This document shows positions 47,654 to 55,229 of a DNA stretch of 64,000 bases, one piece after another. Location: assembly GCF_036250755.1 (NCBI RefSeq), contig NZ_CP109583.1:2914001-2978000 (forward strand). The letters run 5' to 3'. The notes under the pieces were generated by a model. It worked only from the letters and a program-made list of their open reading frames with translations. It did no database searches and was not told the origin of the DNA. The position numbers were made by a program, and so were the translations under genes. The stretch's first letter is position 1; every line of letters starts with the position of its first letter. Origin of the DNA: Streptomyces uncialis (GTDB lineage: Bacteria > Actinomycetota > Actinomycetes > Streptomycetales > Streptomycetaceae).

Positions 47654-48850
47654 TCAGCGGAAGACCCCGGTGTGGCCCAGGGAGTAGCGGCCCGGCTGGG
47701 GGTAGACGGCGAGGCCGTGCGGGCCGGAACCGACCTTGATCCGGGCCAGTTGGGCGCCGGTACGGGTGTCGATGGCGTAGACCTCGGAGTCGTAGCGGCC
47801 GGAGAGCCACAGCACCTTGCCGTCGGCGGAGACACCTCCCATGTCGGGGCTGCCGCCGTCGGGCAGGCGCCACTTCTTGGCGACCTTCTTCCTGCCGAAG
47901 TCGAAGACGGAGACGGTGCCCTCGCCCCGGTTGGAGACGTACATCTCCTTCGAGTCGCGGCTGACGTACAGCCCGTGGCAGCCCTTGCCGGTGGACAGCA
48001 GCTTCGGTTCCGCGAAGGTGTCGCCGTCCAGGACCCACATGCCGTGGGCCATCATGTCGGCGATGTAGAAGGTGGAGCCGTCGGGAGAGATCTTCACGTC
48101 CTGCGGCATGGCGCCCTTGAGGGGCAGTTTGCGCTGGGCGACCACCTTCATCTTCAGGGTGTCGACCTTGAGGAGTTCGCCGGAGAACTCGCAGGAGACG
48201 ATGAAGTAGCGGCCGTCGATGGAGAAGTCCGCGTGGTTGACGCCGTAGCAGCTCACCGGTTCGGTCTTCTTGATCTTCATGGTGTGCGGATCGCGGAAGA
48301 CGAGCTGCCGGTCGAGGGACGCCATGACGACGGCGTGCTTGCCGTCGGGGGTGAAGTAGAGGTTGTACGGGTCGTGGACGGGGACGGCCTTGCCCGCCTT
48401 GCCGGTTCCCGGGTCGATCGGGGTGAGGGTGTGGCCGCGGTTGTTGTTGACCCACAGGGTCTTCAGGTCCCAGGACGGCACGACGTGCTGCGGCTGGTCG
48501 CCCACGTCGATCGTCTCGACGACCTTGTACGTCTGCGGGTCGATGACGCTGACCGTGCGGGAGCCGGTGTTGGGGACGTACACCCGGGACGGGAAGTCCT
48601 TGACCACCGGGGAGAGCGCGCCGGGCCGGTCGGCGGAGTAGAGGTCCTTCGGGTCGAGGACGGGCGGCATGCCCGGCAGGACGTCGACCGCGCCCGCGGC
48701 GGGGGCCGGGGGCTGGGCGGCGCGCTCGGTGCCGGGCGGCGCGGCGCCCCGGTCACCGCCGTCGCCGCCGCAGCCGGCGAGGGCCACGAGGACGGCCGGG
48801 GCGAGCAGCGCCGCGGCGGCGCGCCGGGTGAGGTGCAGGGATACGGACAT
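47654..48850 (-). CDS. beta-propeller lipoprotein (YncE/cytochrome-D1-like)
   Basis: A 398-aa exported lipoprotein. Residues 1-27 are a signal peptide with lipobox LAGC (Cys27), followed by a Pro/Ala-rich linker. The rest is a seven-bladed-like propeller with the repeated pattern VYVPNTGSRTVSVIDPQTYKVVETIDVG, LWVNNNRGHTLTPIDPGTGK, FYIADMMAHGMWVLDGD, MYVSNRGEGTVSVFDFG and VYAIDTRTGAQLARIKVG. YncE-like proteins bind DNA or cell-wall ligands in other bacteria; no catalytic site is evident. Its ATG overlaps the stop of the deacetylase-fold gene (TGATG), so the two are translated together. Confidence 0.9.
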   Translation of the reverse strand: MSVSLHLTRRAAAALLAPAVLVALAGCGGDGGDRGAAPPGTERAAQPPAPAAGAVDVLPGMPPVLDPKDLYSADRPGALSPVVKDFPSRVYVPNTGSRTVSVIDPQTYKVVETIDVGDQPQHVVPSWDLKTLWVNNNRGHTLTPIDPGTGKAGKAVPVHDPYNLYFTPDGKHAVVMASLDRQLVFRDPHTMKIKKTEPVSCYGVNHADFSIDGRYFIVSCEFSGELLKVDTLKMKVVAQRKLPLKGAMPQDVKISPDGSTFYIADMMAHGMWVLDGDTFAEPKLLSTGKGCHGLYVSRDSKEMYVSNRGEGTVSVFDFGRKKVAKKWRLPDGGSPDMGGVSADGKVLWLSGRYDSEVYAIDTRTGAQLARIKVGSGPHGLAVYPQPGRYSLGHTGVFR

Positions 48851-49629
48851 CAGGTCAGCAGCTCCGTGGTCGTCACCGCGCGCAGCCCGCGCCGGTGCAG
48901 TTCGTCGAGGAGGGCGGGCAGCGCGGCGACGGTGTCCGGGTACCCGAAGTGCAGGCTGACCACCGCCCCGGGCCGCGCCCCGTCCAGGACGGTCCGGACG
49001 ACGGCGGGGGCGCCGGGTGAGGTGTGGTCGAGGGAGTCGACGCCGTAGGACAGGACGTGCGGGTAGCCCAGCGAGCGGGCGACCCGGGCCACCAGCGGGG
49101 ACGCGCCCTGGGCCCGGGAGGGGCGGAACCAGGTGCCGGCCGAGCCGGTGAGGCGGCGCAGCCGGTCGGCGCAGCCCGCGATCTCGGCGCGGACCCCGTC
49201 CTCCGGCAGGGCGTTGACGTCGAGATGGCGCTGGGTGTGGTTGCCGAGGTCGTGGCCGCCGTCGAGGACACGGCGGGCGAGCGCGGGGTGGGCGTCGAGC
49301 CAGCTGCCGACGGCGAGCACGGTGAGCCGGGCGTCCGCGCGTTCGGCCTCGGTGAGCAGGGCGCGGGCGGTGGCGGGGTCGCCGCCGCCGTGGAAGGTGA
49401 GGGCGATCTCGGGGCGTGCGCCGGAGCCCCGGGTGATCTCGGCGGGGTGGCCGGGGAAGCGGCGCGGGCCGGGGGCGGGCCGCGCCGGGGGCGAGGGCGC
49501 GGCACCGGTTCCGGTGGCCGGGGGGCGGGGTGTGCGCGCGAGGGGAGCCGGTGCGCAGCCGGTGACGGCGGTGCCCGCCGCGAACAGGGCGGCACCCGCG
49601 CGCAGGGCCGTGCGGCGGTCGGGGGTCAC
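48850..49629 (-). CDS. polysaccharide deacetylase-fold lipoprotein with altered active site
   Basis: A 259-aa exported protein: twin-Arg start TPDRRTALRAGAALFAAG with a lipobox-like TAVTGC (Cys25). A Pro-rich linker precedes a NodB fold. The zinc His pair is present in DLGNHTQRHLDVN, and the later motifs WFRPSRAQGAS (usually RPPxG) and LSYGVDSLDHTSPGA are present. The first motif, normally TFDDGP with the catalytic base and a metal-binding Asp, is TFHGGGDP here, lacking the Asp pair. It may be inactive or have another chemistry. It is translationally coupled to the propeller lipoprotein. Confidence 0.85.
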   Translation of the reverse strand: MTPDRRTALRAGAALFAAGTAVTGCAPAPLARTPRPPATGTGAAPSPPARPAPGPRRFPGHPAEITRGSGARPEIALTFHGGGDPATARALLTEAERADARLTVLAVGSWLDAHPALARRVLDGGHDLGNHTQRHLDVNALPEDGVRAEIAGCADRLRRLTGSAGTWFRPSRAQGASPLVARVARSLGYPHVLSYGVDSLDHTSPGAPAVVRTVLDGARPGAVVSLHFGYPDTVAALPALLDELHRRGLRAVTTTELLT

Positions 49630-50019
49630 GGGACCATTTAAGGGGCGGCGGAGCGGAATACGTCCTGATCAACCCGGTTCGCTGGGATTGTCACCCATTG
49701 GCCCCGCTTTCACGCCCCTCGTGAAGCATGCCGACATCCTGTCGATTGACCTGCACACAGGGAGTTCATCCGGTGTTTACCAGGTAAGTGGCCCATCTCA
49801 CCAATGATTCACCCACCGATTGCCCTATTTTATACACTTTCGCACCGATTCTTGCCTTTGGATCATCGGCCACGGTCTGCCATAGTCGGAACCACGACCC
49901 CCCTTGACCCGGGCCAAGGTCGCCCCAAGCAGCCGGGGACCACACCCCCAAAAGTGTTCCCGGTGCTCCACAGCAGCCCCCGCGAGACCGTACAACGGCA
50001 GACCGGGGGCTTCTGTGTA
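49630..50019. other. AT-richer intergenic region
   Basis: No convincing gene. The segment 49790-49860 is unusually AT-rich for this genome (TGCCCTATTTTATACACTTT) and could be a promoter in either direction: reading on the minus strand, GTGTATAAAATAGGG is a good -10-type element for the deacetylase/propeller pair. A short frame at 49766-50032 (minus) is judged to be chance. Confidence 0.4.
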
Positions 50020-50037
50020 CCCGGATACGCATCCGGG
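50020..50037 (-). terminator. terminator hairpin after the anti-sigma-type ATPase gene
   Basis: CCCGGAT-ACGC-ATCCGGG, a perfect 7-bp stem, 26 bp downstream of the stop codon of the minus-strand ATPase gene. Confidence 0.65.
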
Positions 50038-50062
50038 GGACGGCGGGTGGGACTTCGGCGGG

Positions 50063-50566
50063 TCAGCGGTCGCAGACGCGCATCTCGAACCAGGTCGTCT
50101 TGCCGCGCGGCAGCAGGTCCACGCCCCAGCGGTCGGACAGTTTGTCCACGAGGAAGAGCCCGCGCCCCGACACATCGAGTTCGTGCACGGGCATCAGACA
50201 GGGGAGTCCGCGGGAGGGGTCCCGCACCTCGACCCTGATCCAGCCGCGCCGCCGCAGCATCCGTAACCCGAAGACCCGGGCGCCGGTATGACGGACCGCG
50301 TTGCCGACGAGTTCGGAGACGAGCAGCACGGTGTCCTCCGTGAGCTTCGGGGACAGCGCCCACTGCCGCAGCACCACCACCTGGGCGAGCCGCCGCGCCG
50401 ACGCGGCCGACTCGGGACGGGACGGCAGCCGCACCTCGGCCTCCGTGGGATCACCGAACAACTCCACCGCGCGCAAAGCCTGTTCGTCCGCGACCGCCGG
50501 TGACCAGCGTGCCGCGGTCGTCCCCCCGGGCAGTCCCGGCTGTTCGATGCCCTCCAGCCCCGCCAT
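50063..50566 (-). CDS. RsbW-like HATPase (anti-sigma/serine-kinase type)
   Basis: A 167-aa single-domain GHKL ATPase of the actinobacterial anti-sigma-factor-like group. The N-box is LLVSELVGNAVRHTG, the G1 region is IRVEVRDPSRGLP, and the G2 loop is DVSGRGLFLVDKLSDRWG. The Streptomyces family of such stand-alone ATPases (many per genome) has only partly known partners. Starts at 50575/50578 (ATGATG) are possible; the ATG at 50566 was chosen because GGGGG lies just upstream, but the choice is uncertain. It could phosphorylate an anti-anti-sigma factor; no such gene lies beside it. Confidence 0.83.
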   Translation of the reverse strand: MAGLEGIEQPGLPGGTTAARWSPAVADEQALRAVELFGDPTEAEVRLPSRPESAASARRLAQVVVLRQWALSPKLTEDTVLLVSELVGNAVRHTGARVFGLRMLRRRGWIRVEVRDPSRGLPCLMPVHELDVSGRGLFLVDKLSDRWGVDLLPRGKTTWFEMRVCDR

Positions 50567-51013
50567 ACCCCCCATCATGGCCGTCCGGGGGCACCGCCGT
50601 GGCCGTTCCGGGGGAATCGGGTGGGCGTAACAGGCCCTGTCGCCGGGTCTGTTGGGCATATGCCGAGGACATTGATCATGTCCACGTACACCCGATGACC
50701 TGCGATGACCTCCCGTAGCCACGCGATCACCATGAGCCGCATACGTGACGTGCTTAAGGCTGTCTTAAGGCTGCGACAAACCGCACCATCGGGGTACGGC
50801 CACGGCACCCCGTATCCCGGAGTCGCCCGTACGAGGGGGTTTCGGCGTCCGGGTCGACGCCCGGACGGCGCGGGACCGACCGGGCGCCGACCGACCGTCC
50901 GGACATCGGATCGACGGCATCGGATCGACGGCATCGGATCGACGGCATCGGGTCAACAGCGCCGGATCAATGGCGTCAGGCCGAACCGCGCCGGACCGAT
51001 GGCGTCGCGCGCG
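50567..51013. repeat. intergenic region with 14-bp tandem repeats
   Basis: No gene is seen. At 50904-50945 the 14-bp unit CATCGGATCGACGG occurs three times exactly, followed by a degenerate fourth copy and several GGATCAATGGCGTC-like pieces to about 51005. The left part (50640-50770) has AT-richer DNA with CTTAAGGCTGTCTTAAGGCTG, another short direct repeat that could be a binding site. Confidence 0.6.
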
Positions 51014-51781
51014 TCAGAGGAACTCGGCCTTGCCCGGTCCCTCCTCGACGAAGCTGCGCATCCCGCGCTCGCGGTCCTCGGTGGCGAACAGACCGGCGAA
51101 CCAGGTCCGCTCGATCGCGAGCCCCGTACCGATGTCGGTCTCCAGGCCCGCGTCCACCGACTCCTTCGCCGCGCGCAGCGCCAGCGCGGGGCCCTTGGCG
51201 AGCTTCGCGGCCCACGCGTGGGCCGCGGTGTACACCTCGGCGGCGGGCACCACCCGGTCCACCAGACCGATGGCCAGCGCCTCGTCGGCGCGGACATGAC
51301 GGCCCGTGAAGATGAGGTCCTTGGCCTTCGACGGGCCGATCAGCCGGGCCAGCCGCTGGGTGCCGCCCGCGCCCGGGATCAGCCCGAGCAGGATCTCCGG
51401 CTGGCCCAGCTTGGCGTTGTCCCCGGCGATCCGGAAGTCCGCGCACAGCGCCAGTTCGCAGCCGCCGCCCAGGGCGTAGCCGGTGACCGCGGCGACCACG
51501 GGCTTGGGGATCCGGGCGACGGCCGTGAACGACTCCTGGAGGGCGCCGGACCTGCGGACCATCGCCGCGTGGTCCATGGCCTGCATCTCCTTGATGTCCG
51601 CGCCCGCCGCGAACACCTTCTCACCGCCGTACAGGACGACCGCGCGGATGTCGTCCCGTCCGGCCGCCTCCTCGGCGAGTTCCTTGATCCGGTCCTGGGC
51701 GGCGACGTCCAGGGCGTTCATCGGGGGCCGGTCCAGCCGGATCGTCCCCACACCTTCGGCGACCTCTAGATGCACAGTCAT
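51014..51781 (-). CDS. enoyl-CoA hydratase/isomerase family protein
   Basis: A 255-aa crotonase-fold enzyme, probably acting in fatty-acid or CoA-ester breakdown by adding water to a trans-2-enoyl-CoA. The oxyanion-hole segments are VFAAGADIKEMQ and AVTGYALGGGCELALCADF. The two catalytic glutamates expected of a hydratase are in GGGCELAL (about residue 107) and QPEILLGLIPGAGGTQRLARLIG (about 127). Full length and start (MTVHLEVAEGVGTIRLDRPPMNALD) are standard. The frame context gives no pathway. Confidence 0.94.
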   Translation of the reverse strand: MTVHLEVAEGVGTIRLDRPPMNALDVAAQDRIKELAEEAAGRDDIRAVVLYGGEKVFAAGADIKEMQAMDHAAMVRRSGALQESFTAVARIPKPVVAAVTGYALGGGCELALCADFRIAGDNAKLGQPEILLGLIPGAGGTQRLARLIGPSKAKDLIFTGRHVRADEALAIGLVDRVVPAAEVYTAAHAWAAKLAKGPALALRAAKESVDAGLETDIGTGLAIERTWFAGLFATEDRERGMRSFVEEGPGKAEFL

Positions 51782-51973
51782 GCCCAGCAGGTTAGCGACC
51801 GTTCACCGCCGGGAGGCCGGTGCGGTTGCTCACACCGGTCGGGGCAGTGGTCGGGGCAGTGGCCGCCTCAGCGGTCGGGACAGCGAACCGGTCGCCGGGT
51901 CGGTCGGCCGGCGGACGGGGCGCCGGGGCCGTCGGGCGGGCGGGCCGCCGGTCCGGGCCGGGCCGGGCACCGG

Positions 51974-53179
51974 TCAGCGGACCGCCGAGCCCGCGCGCCA
52001 CTCGTCCCAGCCCATGTTCCAGCCGCCGAGGCCGTTGTCCGCGGCCACCGTCCCGTCGTCGCTGCCCCGCACCTCGACCACGTCCCCGATCAGCGTGCGG
52101 TCGAAGAACCAGCCCGCGGGTGTGCTCGGGCTGCCGCCCTTCACATCCCGCAGCCCCACACAGCCATGGCTCACATTGGTCTTGCCGAAGACCCCGCCCG
52201 CCCAGTAGTTGCCGTGCAGGAACGTCCCCGAGGAGGTCAGCCGGATGGCGTGCGGCACGTCCGGGATGTCGTACTCACCGCCGAAACCGACCGTGCGGCT
52301 GTTCATCCGGGTCGTCTCGTGCATCTCCGTGACGACCATCAGACCGTTGTACGTGGTCGACTCCGGGGCGCCCGCGGTGATCGGGAGTGTCGCGAGGAGG
52401 TCCCCGGAGCGGCGGACCGTCATCGTGTGCCGCACCGCGTCCACGACGCTGATCTGCTCCCGGCCGACGGTGAACCCGAACGTCCGGTCCTGGAGCCCGT
52501 ACACCCCGGGCGCCGCCTCCACGTCCCGCAGCCGCAGCGCGACGGTGACCTTCGTCCCCGGGCGCCAGTACTTCTCGGGCCGCAGATCCAGCCGTTCCTT
52601 GCCGAACCAGTGCGGGGCGACCTCGGCCGGGGGTTCGGCGGTGATCCGGACGGCGCGTTCCACGGCGGCCCGGTCGGTGACCGGACGGCTGAACTCCAGC
52701 GAGACGATCGTCCCGGTGCCGACCGTGGCACGGTTCTCCGGTGCGGAGTACGCGATGAACCGCTCCTCGGGCACCCGGGTACGGAAGGTGGTGTGCCGTG
52801 CGATCCGGCGGCCGTGGCCGTCCAGCGCCAGCGCGTCGACCGTGTACGCGGCGGCGGGCGCGAGCCGTTTCGCGGCGGGCTCCCAGCTGAGCCCGTCGGC
52901 GGAGATCCGGCCCGGCACCGGACGCCGGCCCGCGTCCTCGGACCTGACGACCCGTACGGACTCCAGCCGACCGCCGGACACCCGGACCAGCAGCCGCTCG
53001 TCCAGGGGGACGTCCCGTGCCGAGTCGTCCGGAGTCACACGGATGGCGTCCTTCGGCGAGCGGGGTTCGCCGACCAGACCGTCGGGTCCGCAGCCGGCCG
53101 TCGTGGCGAGCAGGAACCCGCAGAGGGCCAGGGCGACCAGGGACATTGCCGTGCGCGGGGCGCGTCTGAGGGGGGTCAC
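51974..53179 (-). CDS. L,D-transpeptidase lipoprotein (Ig-YkuD)
   Basis: A 401-aa cell-wall enzyme forming 3-3 peptidoglycan cross-links. The chosen GTG at 53179 gives a normal lipoprotein signal (MTPLRRAPRTAMSLVALALC...ATTAGC, Cys30). Starts at 53200 or 53146 are possible and none has a good Shine-Dalgarno, so the gene may be leaderless. Two Ig-like domains (residues about 40-250) precede the YkuD catalytic domain. Its signature is HGNYWAGGVFGKTNVSHGCVGL, with the catalytic Cys in SHGC; the usual Asn/Arg two residues later is Gly here. A C-terminal Trp-rich tail (NGLGGWNMGWDEWR) follows. Confidence 0.9.
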   Translation of the reverse strand: MTPLRRAPRTAMSLVALALCGFLLATTAGCGPDGLVGEPRSPKDAIRVTPDDSARDVPLDERLLVRVSGGRLESVRVVRSEDAGRRPVPGRISADGLSWEPAAKRLAPAAAYTVDALALDGHGRRIARHTTFRTRVPEERFIAYSAPENRATVGTGTIVSLEFSRPVTDRAAVERAVRITAEPPAEVAPHWFGKERLDLRPEKYWRPGTKVTVALRLRDVEAAPGVYGLQDRTFGFTVGREQISVVDAVRHTMTVRRSGDLLATLPITAGAPESTTYNGLMVVTEMHETTRMNSRTVGFGGEYDIPDVPHAIRLTSSGTFLHGNYWAGGVFGKTNVSHGCVGLRDVKGGSPSTPAGWFFDRTLIGDVVEVRGSDDGTVAADNGLGGWNMGWDEWRAGSAVR

Positions 53180-53402
53180 GCCCCGACCAACGAGCGTCAC
53201 CGCCGGGGGAAACGTAGGTGCGGGCCGCCCGGGGGAGGCGGGCGGCCGTGTCCGTGGGCCGCCGTTCGCGGGCGCACCCCCTCCGGTGCGGGGCGGGTGC
53301 GGCGGAGGGCTCGGTGCGCCGGGGTCCTAGGTCCAGGGGATGAGGGGGTGTGGGGCGAAACTCACTGGGACGAGTGGGCCCAAAACCGTAGGCTCGTGGT
53401 CG

Positions 53403-55229
53403 ATGCCCAGTACACCCTCACCGGTCGAGCCGGTGGATACGCCCGGCTCACCGGTCCGCACCCTGCTGCGCCTGTGGCCCTACGTCCGTCCGGTCAGGGC
53501 GAGGTGGATCACGGCGGCCGTCGTCGCCGTGATCGCCTCGTGCATGTCCCTGGTCTTCCCCGTCGTCCTGAAGTGGATGGTCGACGGGCCGATCACGGAC
53601 CAGGACCAGGCGGGGGTCTGGCTCGGCGCCCTGCTGCTGCTCGTCCTCGGCATCGCCGAGGCGCTGCTGTTCGGGTTCCGCCGCTGGCTGGTGGCCCGGC
53701 CGCTCGCCGGGGTCGAGGCGGCGATGCGGGCGGATCTGTACCGGCACCTCCAGCGGGTACCGGTGGCGTTCCACGACCGCTGGCCGTCCGGACAGCTGCT
53801 GTCACGGGGGACGACGGATCTGTCGGTGATCCGGATGTTCTTCGCGTTCCCGCTGACGTTCCTCCTGGTGAACGGGGTGACGATCCTCGCGGGCTTCGGA
53901 CTGCTGCTGGCCCAGGACTGGACGCTCGGGCTGGTCCTCGTGCTGCCCGCGGTCCCGATGGTGCTGATCTGCTACCGCTTCGAGGGCAAGTACTCGGCGG
54001 CGGCCCGCACCTCGCAGGACCAGGTCGGTGACCTCACCACGGTGGTCGAGGAGAGCGTGCTCGGGGTGCGCGTCATCAAGGGCTTCGGCCGGCACCGCAG
54101 CCAGGCCCGCGCGTTCCGGGAGCTCAGCGGGCGGCTGCGGGGCACCGAGCTGACGAAGGCGCGGCTGCTGGCGACCCTGCTCGGCACCCTGACCGTCTTC
54201 CCCGAGATCGCGCTCGGCGCGGCACTGGTGGTCGGCACGGTGCAGGTGGCCGACGGGCAGCTGTCGGCGGGCACCCTGGTCGCGTTCCTGTCGACGGCGC
54301 TGGCGCTGCGCTGGCCGATCGAGTCCATGGGCTATCTGCTCGCGATGAGCCAGGAGGCGGCGACGGCCACCCGCCGCTACTTCGAGGCGATGGACGAGCC
54401 GGAGGAGGACTCCGGCGGGACGGCGGCCGTGCCGGACCCCGGGTCCGGTGACGGTATGCGCTTCACGGGTGTGGAGTTCCGCTACCCGGACGCGCCGCCC
54501 GGTTCCACGGCCGTGCTGGAGCGGATCGACCTGCATGTGCGGCAGGGCGAGACGATGGCGGTCGTCGGTGCCACGGGCAGCGGCAAGACGACCCTGACCG
54601 CGCTGGTGCCCCGGCTGCACGAGCTGACCGGCGGCCGGATCACGCTGGACGGGCAGGACATCACCGCGATGGACCGCGCCGAGCTGCGCGCCCTGGTGTC
54701 GGTGGCGTTCGAGGAGCCGACGCTGTTCTCGGCGTCCGTCGCGGAGAACGTCCGGATGGGCGCCGGACCGGACACGGCCGCCGGCCCCGGCGCCGACCCG
54801 GCACTGACCCGGGCCCTCGGCATCGCGCAGGCGGGCTTCGTCGCGGAGCTTCCCGACGGCCCGGCGACCGAGGTCGGCGAGCAGGGGCTCAGTCTCTCCG
54901 GCGGGCAGCGCCAGCGGCTCGCGCTGGCGCGGGCGGTCATCGGCGGCCCCCGCTTCCTCGTCCTGGACGATCCGCTGTCCGCGCTGGACGTGCACACCGA
55001 GGCCGCGGTCGAGGCCGCGCTGCGGGAGGTCCTCGGGCGGACCACGGCCCTGGTCGTGGCGCACCGCCCGTCGACCGTGCTGCTCGCGGACCGGGTGGCG
55101 CTGCTGTCCGGCGGGCGGGTCACGGCGGTGGGCACCCATCAGGAACTGCTGCGCGAGAGCGCCGAGTACCGGCATCTGATGTCGGGCGGTGACGGCCTTG
55201 CGGGGCCGAAGGGGGACGGGACCCGATGA
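53403..55229 (+). CDS. ABC exporter half-transporter with degenerate nucleotide site
   Basis: A 608-aa membrane-ATPase fusion (six spans, then NBD). The ATG at 53403 gives PSTPSPVEPVDTPGSPVRTLLRLWPYVRPVRARW. An upstream ATG at 53340 would add 21 residues and has an AGGGG site immediately before it. NBD motifs are Walker A VGATGSGKTT, Q-loop SVAFEEPTLFSASV (Glu where Gln is normal), signature LSLSGGQRQRLALARAV, and Walker B LVLDDPLSALDVHTE. In that Walker B the catalytic Glu is Asp. Asymmetric nucleotide sites are typical of heterodimeric exporters. It pairs with the next gene, whose start overlaps by 4 bp. Confidence 0.93.
   Translation: MPSTPSPVEPVDTPGSPVRTLLRLWPYVRPVRARWITAAVVAVIASCMSLVFPVVLKWMVDGPITDQDQAGVWLGALLLLVLGIAEALLFGFRRWLVARPLAGVEAAMRADLYRHLQRVPVAFHDRWPSGQLLSRGTTDLSVIRMFFAFPLTFLLVNGVTILAGFGLLLAQDWTLGLVLVLPAVPMVLICYRFEGKYSAAARTSQDQVGDLTTVVEESVLGVRVIKGFGRHRSQARAFRELSGRLRGTELTKARLLATLLGTLTVFPEIALGAALVVGTVQVADGQLSAGTLVAFLSTALALRWPIESMGYLLAMSQEAATATRRYFEAMDEPEEDSGGTAAVPDPGSGDGMRFTGVEFRYPDAPPGSTAVLERIDLHVRQGETMAVVGATGSGKTTLTALVPRLHELTGGRITLDGQDITAMDRAELRALVSVAFEEPTLFSASVAENVRMGAGPDTAAGPGADPALTRALGIAQAGFVAELPDGPATEVGEQGLSLSGGQRQRLALARAVIGGPRFLVLDDPLSALDVHTEAAVEAALREVLGRTTALVVAHRPSTVLLADRVALLSGGRVTAVGTHQELLRESAEYRHLMSGGDGLAGPKGDGTR

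Noticed and set aside
49766..50032. Minus-strand frame of 88 codons in the AT-rich space
   Set aside because: No Shine-Dalgarno, its first third covers the terminator hairpin of the ATPase gene, and the product has no recognisable features; the C-terminal part is only mildly protein-like.
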